From: an uncultured Prevotellaceae bacterium
GTDB lineage: Bacteria; Bacteroidota; Bacteroidia; Bacteroidales; Bacteroidaceae
Direction: 5' to 3'
DNA length: 45,463 nt
Assembly: GCA_902795605.1 (NCBI GenBank)
Contig: CADBLU010000015.1
Location: 1-45,463 of the forward strand
Below the pieces are notes generated by a model. It worked only from the letters and a program-made list of their open reading frames with translations. It did no database searches and was not told the origin of the DNA. This document shows, one piece after another, positions 26,201 to 34,275 of the stretch. Both the position numbers and the translations under genes were made by a program. How positions within the stretch are numbered: position 1 is the first letter of the stretch; each line of letters starts with the position of its first letter.

Positions 26201-28093
26201 ATGAAAAAATGGACGATTGAGGACTCCAAGGAACTCTACAACATCACAGGATGGGGAACATCCTATTTCGGTGTCAACGAGAAAGGAAACGTCTATGTGT
26301 CGCCTTGCAAGGACGAGACGCACATCGACCTGAGAGAGGTGATGGACGAACTGGCGCTGAGAGACGTCACACCGCCCGTGCTGCTCCGCTTTCCCGACAT
26401 CCTCGACAACCGCATTGAGAAGACCTCAAGCTGCTTCAAGAAAGCCGCCGAGGAATACGACTACAAGGGCGAGAACTTCATCATCTACCCCATCAAGGTC
26501 AACCAGATGCAGCCCGTCGTAGAGGAAATCATCTCTCACGGCAAGAAATTCAACCTCGGCCTCGAGGCTGGCTCCAAACCCGAGCTCCATGCCGTCATCG
26601 CCGTGCAATGCCAGAGCGACTCACTCATCATCTGCAACGGCTACAAAGACCAGAGCTACATCGAACTGGCCCTGCTCGCACAGAAGATGGGCAAACGCAT
26701 CTTCATCGTCGTCGAGAAGCTCAACGAACTGGAAATCATCGCCAAGGCCGCCAAGAAACTCAACGTGAAACCCAACCTTGGCATCCGCATCAAACTCGCC
26801 ACGTCGGGCTCGGGAAAATGGGAGGAAAGCGGCGGCGACGCCAGCAAGTTCGGACTCACCAGCAGCGAGCTCCTCGAAGCACTCGAGATGCTCGACCGCA
26901 AAGACATGCGCGACTGCCTCAGGCTCATCCACTTCCACATCGGGTCGCAAATCACCAAAATCCGACGCATACAGGCAGCCCTCAAAGAGGCCTCGCAATT
27001 CTATATCCAGCTGCACAAACTGGGCTACAACGTCGACTTCGTCGACTGCGGCGGCGGTCTGGGCGTCGACTACGACGGCACACGCTCTCCCAGCAGCGAA
27101 AGTTCGGTCAACTACTCCATCCAAGAATACGTCAACGACTGTATCTACACCTTCGTCGATGCCGCCAACAAAAACGGTATCGCACACCCCAACCTCATCA
27201 CTGAGAGCGGCAGGTCGCTCTCGGCACACCACTCCGTACTCGTCATCGACGTGCTCGAGACCGCCTCGCTGCCCGAGATGGACGAGGCCTTCGTGCCCAG
27301 CGAAGATGCTCCGCAACTGGTGAAGGACCTCTATGAGATATGGGACAACATCAACCCGCGCAACATGCTCGAGGACTGGCACGACGCCGAGCAAATCAGA
27401 GAAGAGGCCCTCAATCTCTTCAACCACGGCCTCATCGACCTCAAGACACGGGCCGAGGTGGAGAGCATGTACTGGAGCGTGTCGCACGAGATCAACAGCA
27501 TCACCAAGCACCTCAAGCACGTGCCCGAGGAGCTCAGGACGCTCGACAAAATCCTCGCCGACAAATATTTCTGCAACTTCTCGCTCTTCCAGTCGCTGCC
27601 CGACTCATGGGCCATCGACCAGATCTTCCCCATCGTGCCCATACAGCGGCTCCACGAGCGACCCACTCGCAGCGCCACATTGCAAGACATCACCTGCGAC
27701 AGCGACGGCAAAATCGCCAACTTCGTGACCAACAGGAATATCTCGCATATCCTGCCTGTCCACTCGCTGCGAAAGAACGAGCCCTACTACCTCGGCGTCT
27801 TCCTCGTGGGCGCCTATCAGGAAATCCTCGGCGACATGCACAACCTCTTCGGCGACACCAACGCCGTGCACATCTCCGTGAAAGGCAACTCCTACTCTAT
27901 CGACCAGATCTTCGACGGCGAGACGGTGGAGGAAGTGCTCGCCTATGTGCAATACAACCCCAAGAAACTCGTGCGCCAACTTGAGATATGGGTCACCAAG
28001 AGCGTCAAGCAGGGCAAAATCTCCCTCGAGGAGGGCAAGGAGTTCCTCTCCAACTACCGCTCTGGACTCTATGGATACACCTATCTGGAATAG
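26201..28093 (+). CDS. speA: Biosynthetic arginine decarboxylase
   Basis: A 630-aa PLP enzyme of the alanine-racemase fold that decarboxylates arginine to agmatine, the first step of the agmatine route to polyamines. The PLP lysine is in FIIYPIKVNQM, and the N-terminus ITGWGTSYFGVNEKGNV is characteristic of SpeA. LIHFHIGSQI, VDCGGGLGVDYDG and LITESGRSLSAHHS complete the barrel. Residues near the C-terminus (LPVHSLRKNEPYYLGVFLVG) belong to the second domain. Length matches SpeA of about 630-660 aa. argB follows after about 50 nt, pairing arginine consumption with arginine synthesis. Confidence 0.95.
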   Translation: MKKWTIEDSKELYNITGWGTSYFGVNEKGNVYVSPCKDETHIDLREVMDELALRDVTPPVLLRFPDILDNRIEKTSSCFKKAAEEYDYKGENFIIYPIKVNQMQPVVEEIISHGKKFNLGLEAGSKPELHAVIAVQCQSDSLIICNGYKDQSYIELALLAQKMGKRIFIVVEKLNELEIIAKAAKKLNVKPNLGIRIKLATSGSGKWEESGGDASKFGLTSSELLEALEMLDRKDMRDCLRLIHFHIGSQITKIRRIQAALKEASQFYIQLHKLGYNVDFVDCGGGLGVDYDGTRSPSSESSVNYSIQEYVNDCIYTFVDAANKNGIAHPNLITESGRSLSAHHSVLVIDVLETASLPEMDEAFVPSEDAPQLVKDLYEIWDNINPRNMLEDWHDAEQIREEALNLFNHGLIDLKTRAEVESMYWSVSHEINSITKHLKHVPEELRTLDKILADKYFCNFSLFQSLPDSWAIDQIFPIVPIQRLHERPTRSATLQDITCDSDGKIANFVTNRNISHILPVHSLRKNEPYYLGVFLVGAYQEILGDMHNLFGDTNAVHISVKGNSYSIDQIFDGETVEEVLAYVQYNPKKLVRQLEIWVTKSVKQGKISLEEGKEFLSNYRSGLYGYTYLE

Positions 28094-28145
28094 TAAGTAG
28101 GTGAACAAAATAATCTATGACTATTATTCAACAGGGCAAGACATC

Positions 28146-28922
28146 ATGGAAAAAGAAAAATGCGTCGTGGTGAAAGTGGGCGGTGCCATCGTGGAAGATG
28201 AGCAGCAGCTCCAGCAGTTGCTCCGCGACTTCTCCGACATCAAAGGCCGCAAAGTGCTTGTGCACGGAGGCGGAAGGAAAGCCACCAAGACAGCCGCCGC
28301 ACTGGGCATCGAGAGCCAGATGGTGGGCGGACGGCGCATCACCGACGAGAAGATGCTGGAGGTGGCCACCATGGTCTACGGCGGACTGGTGAACAAAAAC
28401 CTCGTGACGCAACTGCAGGCCCACGGGGTGAAAGCCCTCGGACTGACAGGTGCCGACATCGACGTCATACGCTCACACCGCAGGCCTCTCAAAGACGGCA
28501 TCGACTTCGGCTATGTGGGCGACGTCGACCGTGTCGACGGGCAGATGCTCGCCACACTCATCGAAAACGGCATCACACCCGTCATGGCTCCCCTCACCCA
28601 CGACGGTCAGGGCCACCTGCTCAACACCAACGCCGACACCATCGCCTCGGAGACCGCCAAGGCCCTCGCCGCGCACTACGACGTCACCCTCATCTTCTCG
28701 TTTGAGAAAAAGGGCGTCCTCGCCGACCCCGACGACGACGAGAGCGTCATCCCCGTCATCACACGCGCCGACTTCGACCGCTATAAGGCCGACGGCACCA
28801 TCTCGGGCGGCATGATCCCGAAGATTGAAAACGCACTCGCTGCCGTGGACAAGGGAGTGAGCAAGGTCATCATCACCCTCGCCACGGCCATCGACGGCTG
28901 CCACGGCACCGTCATCCGATAG
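28146..28922 (+). CDS. argB: Acetylglutamate kinase (or N-succinylglutamate kinase)
   Basis: A 258-aa amino-acid kinase phosphorylating N-acylated glutamate in arginine synthesis. It has the nucleotide-binding start VVKVGGAIV, the substrate loop VHGGGRKATK, GLTGADIDVI, LNTNADTIASETA and the C-terminal GGMIPKIENALAAV. The ATG at 28146 is preferred over a GTG at 28101, which would add an untypical 15-residue leader. Some Bacteroidota run this pathway with succinylated rather than acetylated intermediates, known from N-succinylornithine transcarbamylase in Bacteroides fragilis, so the true substrate may be N-succinylglutamate; the sequence does not settle this. Confidence 0.92.
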   Translation: MEKEKCVVVKVGGAIVEDEQQLQQLLRDFSDIKGRKVLVHGGGRKATKTAAALGIESQMVGGRRITDEKMLEVATMVYGGLVNKNLVTQLQAHGVKALGLTGADIDVIRSHRRPLKDGIDFGYVGDVDRVDGQMLATLIENGITPVMAPLTHDGQGHLLNTNADTIASETAKALAAHYDVTLIFSFEKKGVLADPDDDESVIPVITRADFDRYKADGTISGGMIPKIENALAAVDKGVSKVIITLATAIDGCHGTVIR

Positions 28923-28982
28923 CGCCCACCGCGCACCCGACAACACAAACTCATCTTACTTACGCTTTTTTATACTACACTT

Positions 28983-30521
28983 ATGAAACGATTCATTACG
29001 ACCAAGGCTGCCACACTACGATGCCTTGCCGCGGCCCTGTGCACCATGGCTGCTGCCACAGCCATCCATGCGGCCACCATCACGGTCACGGTAAAAGACA
29101 TCCGCTACCAGACCATCACCGGTTTCGGAGCTGCCGCCTGCGATGGGGCGATGTGCCCCTTCGGCAACGACACGCAGCCCGTCAAACTGCTCTACGGCCC
29201 GACGTCAAAAATCGGACTCAACATCATGCGCATGGAAATCTCGCCCAATTTCAAGGGCGACATCTCCTATGGCGACATCGGATGGGACACCCCCTACGAC
29301 TGGCATGGCTCACTGCCGTCGGCCAAGGAAGCCAAGAAGCGGGGTGCCCTCGTCTTCGGCACTCCATGGTCGCCGCCAGGTGAATATAAGACCAACGGCA
29401 CCGCACAGGGCGGCAACAGCGACAGCCAGGGCAAAAAGCGCGGCGAACTGCGCAGCGACTGCTATGAGAAATTCTTCCCGTGGCTCAACACGTTCCTGCA
29501 GTATATGAAAAACAACGGCGTCGACGTCGATGCCGTGTCTATCCAGAACGAGCCCGACTGGTGGGTCGACTACTCCGGCTGCCTCTACACTCCCGAGCAG
29601 CAGCTCAACCTTGTGAAGAACCATGCCGACAAACTCGACAAGGAGAAATACGGCGTGCGGCTCATCAGCGCGGAGCCTTTAGGATTCGATCCCAAATATT
29701 CCAACATGCTGCTCAACGACCCCGTGGCACGCAAACACATCGACATCATCGCCGGACACCTCTACGGCCACCCGCCACTCGGCAATATGAAAAGCGCCGC
29801 CGTGCTGGCAGCCAAGTACGGCAAGGAGGTATGGATGACGGAGCATTCCGTGTCGGACAACCTCAACCACCTGCCTACTTGGCACGACCAACTGATCTTC
29901 GCCGAGGAACTCAACGAATGCATGCTCGCAGGCTGCACAGGCTACATCTACTGGTATATGCGCGCCCATTGGGCTTTCGTGGGCACCGGAGAGACGAAAT
30001 ACAACCCCGGCAACACCAAGAACACGCTGCTGCCCAGAGCCTATGTCATGTCGCATTTCTCCAAGCACGTCACCGGCTCCACACGCCTTGACGCCACCTC
30101 AAGCGTCACTACCGGCACCAACAGCGCCTTCGAAACCTCTGCCTACATCAAGGGCGACTCGCTCATCGTCATGGCCATCGACACCACCAAGTATGCCCAC
30201 GACCTGAAACTGGTGCTGCCCTTTAAAGTGAAAAGCGGCACGCATCTCCTCTCCACCAGCAATACAGACCTCTGCAAGGAACAGGCCATCGCCATCGAAG
30301 AGCCTGCCGACGTCATCACCGTCCCGCTGCCTGCCCGCAGCCTGAACACCTACATCTTCATGATCGATAAGGAAGACACGGCCATCAGAGAGCAACTGAC
30401 GAAGGATGACGAAGGACCCAAAACCTATTACGACCTCTACGGACGCAGAATCAGCCGTCCACACGGCCTATGCATCGAGAAATCGGCCAACGGCTCCTCC
30501 AGAAAAGTCTACATCGACTGA
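28983..30521 (+). CDS. GH30-family glycoside hydrolase (glucuronoxylanase-like), secreted
   Basis: A 512-aa exported hydrolase. A signal peptide of about 30 residues precedes the GH30 barrel (ITGFGAAACDGAM, IMRMEISPNF). Acid/base Glu190 is in SIQNEPDWW, and nucleophile Glu287 in VWMTEHSVSD. A beta-sandwich follows. Members cleave glucuronoxylan, beta-1,6-glucan or related chains; the exact specificity is not readable. The protein ends with YYDLYGRRIS ... KVYID, related to the C-terminal tag of the C10 protease and the remnant at 33618-34034. It stands 60 nt after argB and is closed by a strong terminator. Confidence 0.9.
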   Translation: MKRFITTKAATLRCLAAALCTMAAATAIHAATITVTVKDIRYQTITGFGAAACDGAMCPFGNDTQPVKLLYGPTSKIGLNIMRMEISPNFKGDISYGDIGWDTPYDWHGSLPSAKEAKKRGALVFGTPWSPPGEYKTNGTAQGGNSDSQGKKRGELRSDCYEKFFPWLNTFLQYMKNNGVDVDAVSIQNEPDWWVDYSGCLYTPEQQLNLVKNHADKLDKEKYGVRLISAEPLGFDPKYSNMLLNDPVARKHIDIIAGHLYGHPPLGNMKSAAVLAAKYGKEVWMTEHSVSDNLNHLPTWHDQLIFAEELNECMLAGCTGYIYWYMRAHWAFVGTGETKYNPGNTKNTLLPRAYVMSHFSKHVTGSTRLDATSSVTTGTNSAFETSAYIKGDSLIVMAIDTTKYAHDLKLVLPFKVKSGTHLLSTSNTDLCKEQAIAIEEPADVITVPLPARSLNTYIFMIDKEDTAIREQLTKDDEGPKTYYDLYGRRISRPHGLCIEKSANGSSRKVYID

Positions 30522-30561
30522 TGAAGAGGCGGAGACCATAGAATACCCTATCTCAACCAGC

Positions 30562-30597
30562 AAAAAGGTGTGCCAAGTTTTTGGCACACCTTTTTTT
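30562..30597 (+). terminator. Intrinsic terminator after the GH30 gene
   Basis: AAAAAGGTGTGCCAA (30562-30576) and TTGGCACACCTTTTT (30581-30595) are perfectly complementary with a 4-nt loop, followed by more T. The A-run/T-run symmetry could let it work in both directions. Confidence 0.93.
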
Positions 30598-30673
30598 GAC
30601 GATTCGCACACCATCATCATTTTCTGCCATCACAGACAACACTGTCAAGGTCAAGCAATTTTATTTACGTTTG

Positions 30674-30705
30674 TTTGGCGATGTCATGCAAAATTCGTAT
30701 CTTCG
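30674..30705 (+). promoter_or_regulatory. Promoter of the AAA-like ATPase gene
   Basis: TTTG (30674-30677) and TATCTTCG (30698-30705) are separated by 20 nt; the -7 box differs from TAnnTTTG at one base. Leader length would be about 12 nt. Confidence 0.5.
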
Positions 30706-30722
30706 CAGACAAAGACAACACT

Positions 30723-32324
30723 ATGGAAAGATATTTCAATACTGCCGGCCCCAACCGTCCTGAGAAAGAATACACCATCGACCCGCTCAAGCGTATCGAC
30801 CTGGATGATGTGCTGGCTTTGATCGACCAAGGCAAATACTTTGTGCTGCACGCCCCACGTCAGACAGGCAAGACCTCCTGCCTGCTTGCCCTGCGCGATT
30901 TGCTGAACGCAAAAGGAAAATACATCGCCGTCTATGCCAACGTGGAGGGAGGACAGGCCTCTCGCAACAATGTGGCAAGTGTGGTGAAATCCACAGTCGA
31001 TGTGCTTGCCAGAGAGACCGCACTCATCATGAACGAGACATTGGCTGAAGAGGTGCGCGACCAGGTGCAAGACGAAGGTCAAGACGCCATGTTGTCTACT
31101 TACCTGACAAAACTCTGCAAGGCCTTGCCTCGCCCTTTGATATTGATGATTGACGAAATCGACGCACTGGTGGGCGACTCTTTGGTGAGCGTATTGCGAC
31201 AATTGCGCTCCGGATATGCCAACAGGCCCGCCTCCTTCCCCCAAAGCATTATCCTCTGCGGTGTGCGCGACGTGCGCGACTACCGCATCGTGCTCTCCAA
31301 CCAGGACATCGTCACCGGCGGCTCGGCATTCAACATCAAGGCGGAATCGCTGCGTCTGGGCGACTTTACCCGCGAGGAAGTGCATGAGCTGTATATGCAA
31401 CACACCCGCGAGACGGGACAGGAGTTCGACGAGGCGTGCTTCCCGATGGTCTGGGAGGCCACCGAGGGCCAGCCCTGGCTGGTCAACGCCCTTGCCCGTG
31501 AGGTGACGTGGAGCATGAAGGCGAACCGCGACCGCTCCGTGCGCATCATCCCTGAGATGATCTATCGGGCCCAGGAGCATATCATCTACCGCCGCGACAC
31601 TCATATCGACACCCTTGTCGACAAACTGAAGGAGGAAAGGGTGAAGAGAGTTATCGAACCCTTGCTCTCGACAGAAGGTGAGGCCGACGACAGCATCATT
31701 CCCACCGACGACGTGCAGTATGTGGTGGACATGGGCCTTGTCAAACGCGAGCGCGGCAAGCCTCTCCGCATCTCCAACGGCATCTACCGCGAGATCATCC
31801 CCCGCGAACTGACATGGACCACGCAGGAGATGCTCACGCAGGAGCCTCAGTGGTATGAGCGTGCCGACGGCAGTATCGACGTGTGCAAACTGCTGCTCGA
31901 CTTCCAGCAGTTCTTCCGCGAGAACGCCGACTCCTGGATCGGGCGCTTCGACTATGCTGAGGCGGGGCCTCAACTGCTGTTGCAAGCCTTCCTGCAGCGC
32001 GTGGTCAACGGTGGTGGATACATCGACCGCGAATACGGACTGGGGCGCCGCCGCACCGACCTGATGATCCGTAAGCCACTGACCAACCACTATGGCGGAC
32101 CGGTGCAGCGGGTGGTAATGGAACTGAAAGTGCTGCGCCGCTCTCTTGAGCAGACGATAGAAGACGGCCTGCGGCAGACGGCAGACTATATGGACCTCTG
32201 CGGTTCTGTCGAAGAGGGGCATCTCATCATCTTCGACCGTTCGCAGACAAAGACATGGGAGGAGCGCATCTGGCACCGCCCAGCCGCATACGAGGGCCGC
32301 ACCATCATGGTCTGGGGGATGTAA
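30723..32324 (+). CDS. AAA-like ATPase with C-terminal PD-(D/E)XK-type nuclease motif
   Basis: A 533-aa protein. The N-terminal ATPase has Walker A HAPRQTGKTS (about 43-52), Walker B LILMIDEIDAL (139-149) and the following CGVRDVRDYR. The middle carries a winged-helix-like segment. The C-terminus has TDLMI, then about 20 residues later VMELKV, fitting the D-x(n)-E-x-K core of PD-(D/E)XK nucleases. Architecturally it belongs to the large group of solitary ATP-binding proteins common in Bacteroidota, whose function is unknown; roles in mobile elements or defence have been suggested for related proteins. A decayed relative of its C-terminus lies at 13320-13440. It starts at the ATG 30723, behind its own promoter and terminator-insulated from GH30. 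Confidence 0.8.
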   Translation: MERYFNTAGPNRPEKEYTIDPLKRIDLDDVLALIDQGKYFVLHAPRQTGKTSCLLALRDLLNAKGKYIAVYANVEGGQASRNNVASVVKSTVDVLARETALIMNETLAEEVRDQVQDEGQDAMLSTYLTKLCKALPRPLILMIDEIDALVGDSLVSVLRQLRSGYANRPASFPQSIILCGVRDVRDYRIVLSNQDIVTGGSAFNIKAESLRLGDFTREEVHELYMQHTRETGQEFDEACFPMVWEATEGQPWLVNALAREVTWSMKANRDRSVRIIPEMIYRAQEHIIYRRDTHIDTLVDKLKEERVKRVIEPLLSTEGEADDSIIPTDDVQYVVDMGLVKRERGKPLRISNGIYREIIPRELTWTTQEMLTQEPQWYERADGSIDVCKLLLDFQQFFRENADSWIGRFDYAEAGPQLLLQAFLQRVVNGGGYIDREYGLGRRRTDLMIRKPLTNHYGGPVQRVVMELKVLRRSLEQTIEDGLRQTADYMDLCGSVEEGHLIIFDRSQTKTWEERIWHRPAAYEGRTIMVWGM

Positions 32325-32360
32325 AAAGGAGGATCCAAGGCCCAGCCTGGGGCAAAACTG

Positions 32361-32374
32361 TTAACTGATGTTAA
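32361..32374. promoter_or_regulatory. Inverted repeat TTAAC-N4-GTTAA upstream of the sigma factor gene
   Basis: A perfect 5-bp inverted repeat lies about 30 nt upstream of the candidate ECF promoter, so it could be an operator or chance. The 32325-32442 gap holds nothing else except the promoter. Confidence 0.25.
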
Positions 32375-32399
32375 ACAAGGAGTGATTGTCGATTTTCCC

Positions 32400-32426
32400 T
32401 GTAACATCCGCCCCACCTCAATCGTC
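32400..32426 (+). promoter_or_regulatory. Candidate ECF sigma-type promoter (autoregulation)
   Basis: TGTAAC (32400-32405) and CGTC (32423-32426) are separated by 17 nt. This resembles the general ECF pattern of an AAC-containing -35 and a CGTC-like -10 rather than the housekeeping TTTG/TAnnTTTG. Transcription would start 10-12 nt before the sigma gene ATG. Autoregulation is inferred. Confidence 0.35.
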
Positions 32427-32442
32427 AACATAACAAATAGCG

Positions 32443-32955
32443 ATGAAAAGTATCTGTTTCCGCACTGACGTGCTGCCTTTGAAAGACGTGCTCTACAGGC
32501 TTGCCCTGCGTATCACGCAAAAGCACGAAGAAGCCGAGGACGTAGTGCAGGACACAATGATGAAAGTCTGGAACAAGCGCGATGACCTGGGCGCCATTGA
32601 GTCGATAGAGGCCTACTGCCTCACCGTCTGCCGCAATCTGGCACTCGACAAGCTCAGGGCAAAGTCAAGACAAAACGAGCCGCTCGACGCTGAGCATCTT
32701 GAGACGCCCGACCTGGGAGGAAGTCCCTACGAGCAGATGCTGCAGAAAGACCGCATAGCACTTGTCAGACAAATGGTCAACTCGCTACCCGAGAAACAAC
32801 GAAGCTGCATGCAGCTGAGAGACTTCGAGGGCAAGTCCTACAAGGAAATCGCCTCCATCCTCAACATCAGCGAGGATCAGGTGAAAGTGAATATCTTCAG
32901 AGCCCGACAGGCCATCAAGCAAAAATATCAACAAATCGAGGGATATGGACTATAA
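32443..32955 (+). CDS. ECF-family RNA polymerase sigma-70 factor
   Basis: A 170-aa ECF sigma factor. Region 2 is seen at about residues 12-75 (YRLALRITQKHEEAEDVVQD, VWNKRDDL, CRNLALDKLR). Region 4 is at about 105-160 (LPEKQRSCMQLRDFEGKSYK, IASILNISEDQVKVNIFRAR). It directs RNA polymerase to a small regulon. The stop lies inside the next gene (overlap 11 nt), a one-helix membrane protein likely to be the anti-sigma. This pairing differs from the SusC/FecR-type anti-sigma pairs that control polysaccharide loci. Confidence 0.92.
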   Translation: MKSICFRTDVLPLKDVLYRLALRITQKHEEAEDVVQDTMMKVWNKRDDLGAIESIEAYCLTVCRNLALDKLRAKSRQNEPLDAEHLETPDLGGSPYEQMLQKDRIALVRQMVNSLPEKQRSCMQLRDFEGKSYKEIASILNISEDQVKVNIFRARQAIKQKYQQIEGYGL

Positions 32956-33412
32956 GTACATCGAGCAATTGCTGGAGCGCTACTGGAAGTGCGAGACCAC
33001 GCTGGAAGAGGAGCAGATCCTGCGCACCTTCTTCCGCCAGGAGAACGTTCCTGTGAGCCTGCTCCCCTACAAAGACCTCTTCACCTACGAGATGCTCGAC
33101 GTGGAGAACTCACGGCTGGGCGACGACTTCGACCGCAAGATGCTCGAAATGGTGGGAGAGACCGCCCCCGTCAAGGCCCGCACCATCAGCTTGACACAGC
33201 GCTTGCGCCCTCTCTTCAAGGCAGCCGCCATCGTGGCCATCATCCTCACCTTGGGCAACGCCATGCAGGTGGCCATGCAGCCGGGCGACAACGATGTCAT
33301 CGCCGACAACGAAGGGCTGACGGAGCAGACACAAGAGGGCAACTCGGTAGCCATCGCCGACACCCTGCGCCAAGACTCGCTGAAAATGGCTGAGGCGCCT
33401 ATACGCAAATGA
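32945..33412 (+). CDS. Putative anti-sigma factor, single-pass membrane protein
   Basis: A 155-aa protein with an N-terminal helical cytoplasmic part of about 85 residues (IEQLLERYWKCETTLEEEQI, typical of the zinc-less anti-sigma-like N-termini in Bacteroidota). One transmembrane helix follows (FKAAAIVAIILTLGNAM, about 91-107), then a short acidic tail outside. The start ATG overlaps the end of the sigma gene, so production is coupled. Function is inferred from size, topology and context; relatives are often left hypothetical or misnamed. An N-terminal sigma-binding ZAS motif with His/Cys is not evident. Confidence 0.65.
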   Translation: MDYKYIEQLLERYWKCETTLEEEQILRTFFRQENVPVSLLPYKDLFTYEMLDVENSRLGDDFDRKMLEMVGETAPVKARTISLTQRLRPLFKAAAIVAIILTLGNAMQVAMQPGDNDVIADNEGLTEQTQEGNSVAIADTLRQDSLKMAEAPIRK

Positions 33413-33513
33413 AACATTTCTATGCTTTCTCTATAAAACAACCTATTGTTTAGTAAAACAAAATGAGACTGTGAAGTTTCAATTTTCTCAAATTTTTCAT
33501 AACATAAGAAAGA

Positions 33514-33556
33514 GAAGGGGATACGCCTTGCAGGCGCATCCCCTTCGCCGTTTTCT
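33514..33556 (+). terminator. Hairpin terminator-like element with TTCGCCGTTTTC tail (copy 1)
   Basis: GAAGGGGATACGCCT and AGGCGCATCCCCTTC pair over 15 bp with one A-C mismatch and a 3-nt loop, followed by GCCGTTTTCTG. It lies about 100 nt after the anti-sigma gene and probably ends the sigma unit. The 33413-33513 stretch before it is AT-rich and otherwise empty. Confidence 0.65.
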
Positions 33557-33617
33557 GCCCTTTCATACCGCCCTTGCCCCATATATTGGCTTTACACTCC
33601 ATAACTATCAGATATAG

Positions 33618-34034
33618 CCCACCTTCACCGACGTGACTATCATTGAGACCACCAACGACGTTGAGACAGAATTCACCGACTTTGTGGGCATCTTCTCGCC
33701 CAGAGACATCTACACCGAAGAGAAGACCAACCTTTACCTTGGCTCTGACGGTTATCTCTACTATCCGTGGGATGATGGTATGACATCGTTCGATGTGAAC
33801 TCCTTCCGAGCCTATTTCAGTCTGAACAAAAATCTTGTGGCCGGCGACTCTGTCAACGGCATCAACAACTTTGTGCTGAGCTTCGACGGCGTGTCTTCTA
33901 TAGATAATATTCCATCTCCTGTTTTCAATCTTCAATCTGAAGGGTGGTACACCCTCGAAGGCCGTAAACTCTCTGGCGTACCGACCCAGAAGGGCATTTA
34001 TATTAATAACGAAAAGAAGATGGTCATCAAATAG
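33618..34034 (+). pseudogene. C-terminal remnant of a secreted surface protein
   Basis: The frame from about 33618, just after an in-frame TAG, reads PTFTDVTIIETTNDVETEF and continues through DFVGIFSPRDIY, LYLGSDGYLYYPWDD and NSFRAYFSL. It ends in GWYTLEGRKLSGVPTQKGIY ... KMVIK, the closing block common to large leucine-rich-repeat or BspA-like surface proteins of Prevotella. No signal peptide, no ATG at a suitable place (only GTG at 33633) and no N-terminal domain exist, so most of the gene has been lost. It lies between two similar hairpins. It could still be a short expressed protein, but truncation is the simpler reading. Confidence 0.7.
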
Positions 34035-34087
34035 GATTTAGCAGTGAAGAGAGAGTAATTTGCGTTCGCAAACAGAACTATAAAAGC

Positions 34088-34127
34088 GAGGGGGGGCACT
34101 ACATTTTGTCCCCCTCTTCGCCGTTTT
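34088..34127 (+). terminator. Hairpin terminator-like element with TTCGCCGTTTTC tail (copy 2)
   Basis: GAGGGGG (34088-34094) and CCCCCTC (34110-34116) form a 7-bp stem, followed by TTCGCCGTTTTCCGG. The 12-nt tail TTCGCCGTTTTC is identical to that of the element at 33514-33556. It probably terminated the now truncated surface protein gene. Confidence 0.55.
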
Positions 34128-34147
34128 CCGGCTTATGATAAACGAGA

Positions 34148-34275
34148 GTAATGTCTAAACGGCCAAACGACTAAACGACCAAACGACTAAACGACCAACC
34201 CCCTAAACGACCAAACGCCTAAACGCCTAAACGCCTAAACGACCAAACAACCAAACGACCAACCCCCTAAACGAC
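34148..34275 (-). repeat. 8-bp tandem array (15 units) with GACATTAC terminus, running into guaD
   Basis: GTAATGTC (34148-34155) is followed by fifteen 8-bp steps (34156-34275), chiefly TAAACGAC, CAAACGAC and TAAACGCC, with two CAACCCCC variants. On the minus strand it reads (TTTRGNCG)n ending TTTAGACATTAC, the same layout as the array at 1696-1783. The last units overlap the guaD 3' end: the stop codon (34269-34267) and the last Val codons are array sequence. Confidence 0.88.

Noticed and set aside
30684..32276. A 530-codon open frame antisense to the AAA-like ATPase
   Set aside because: Same shadow effect; histidine- and valine-rich composition typical of antisense of GC-rich codons.
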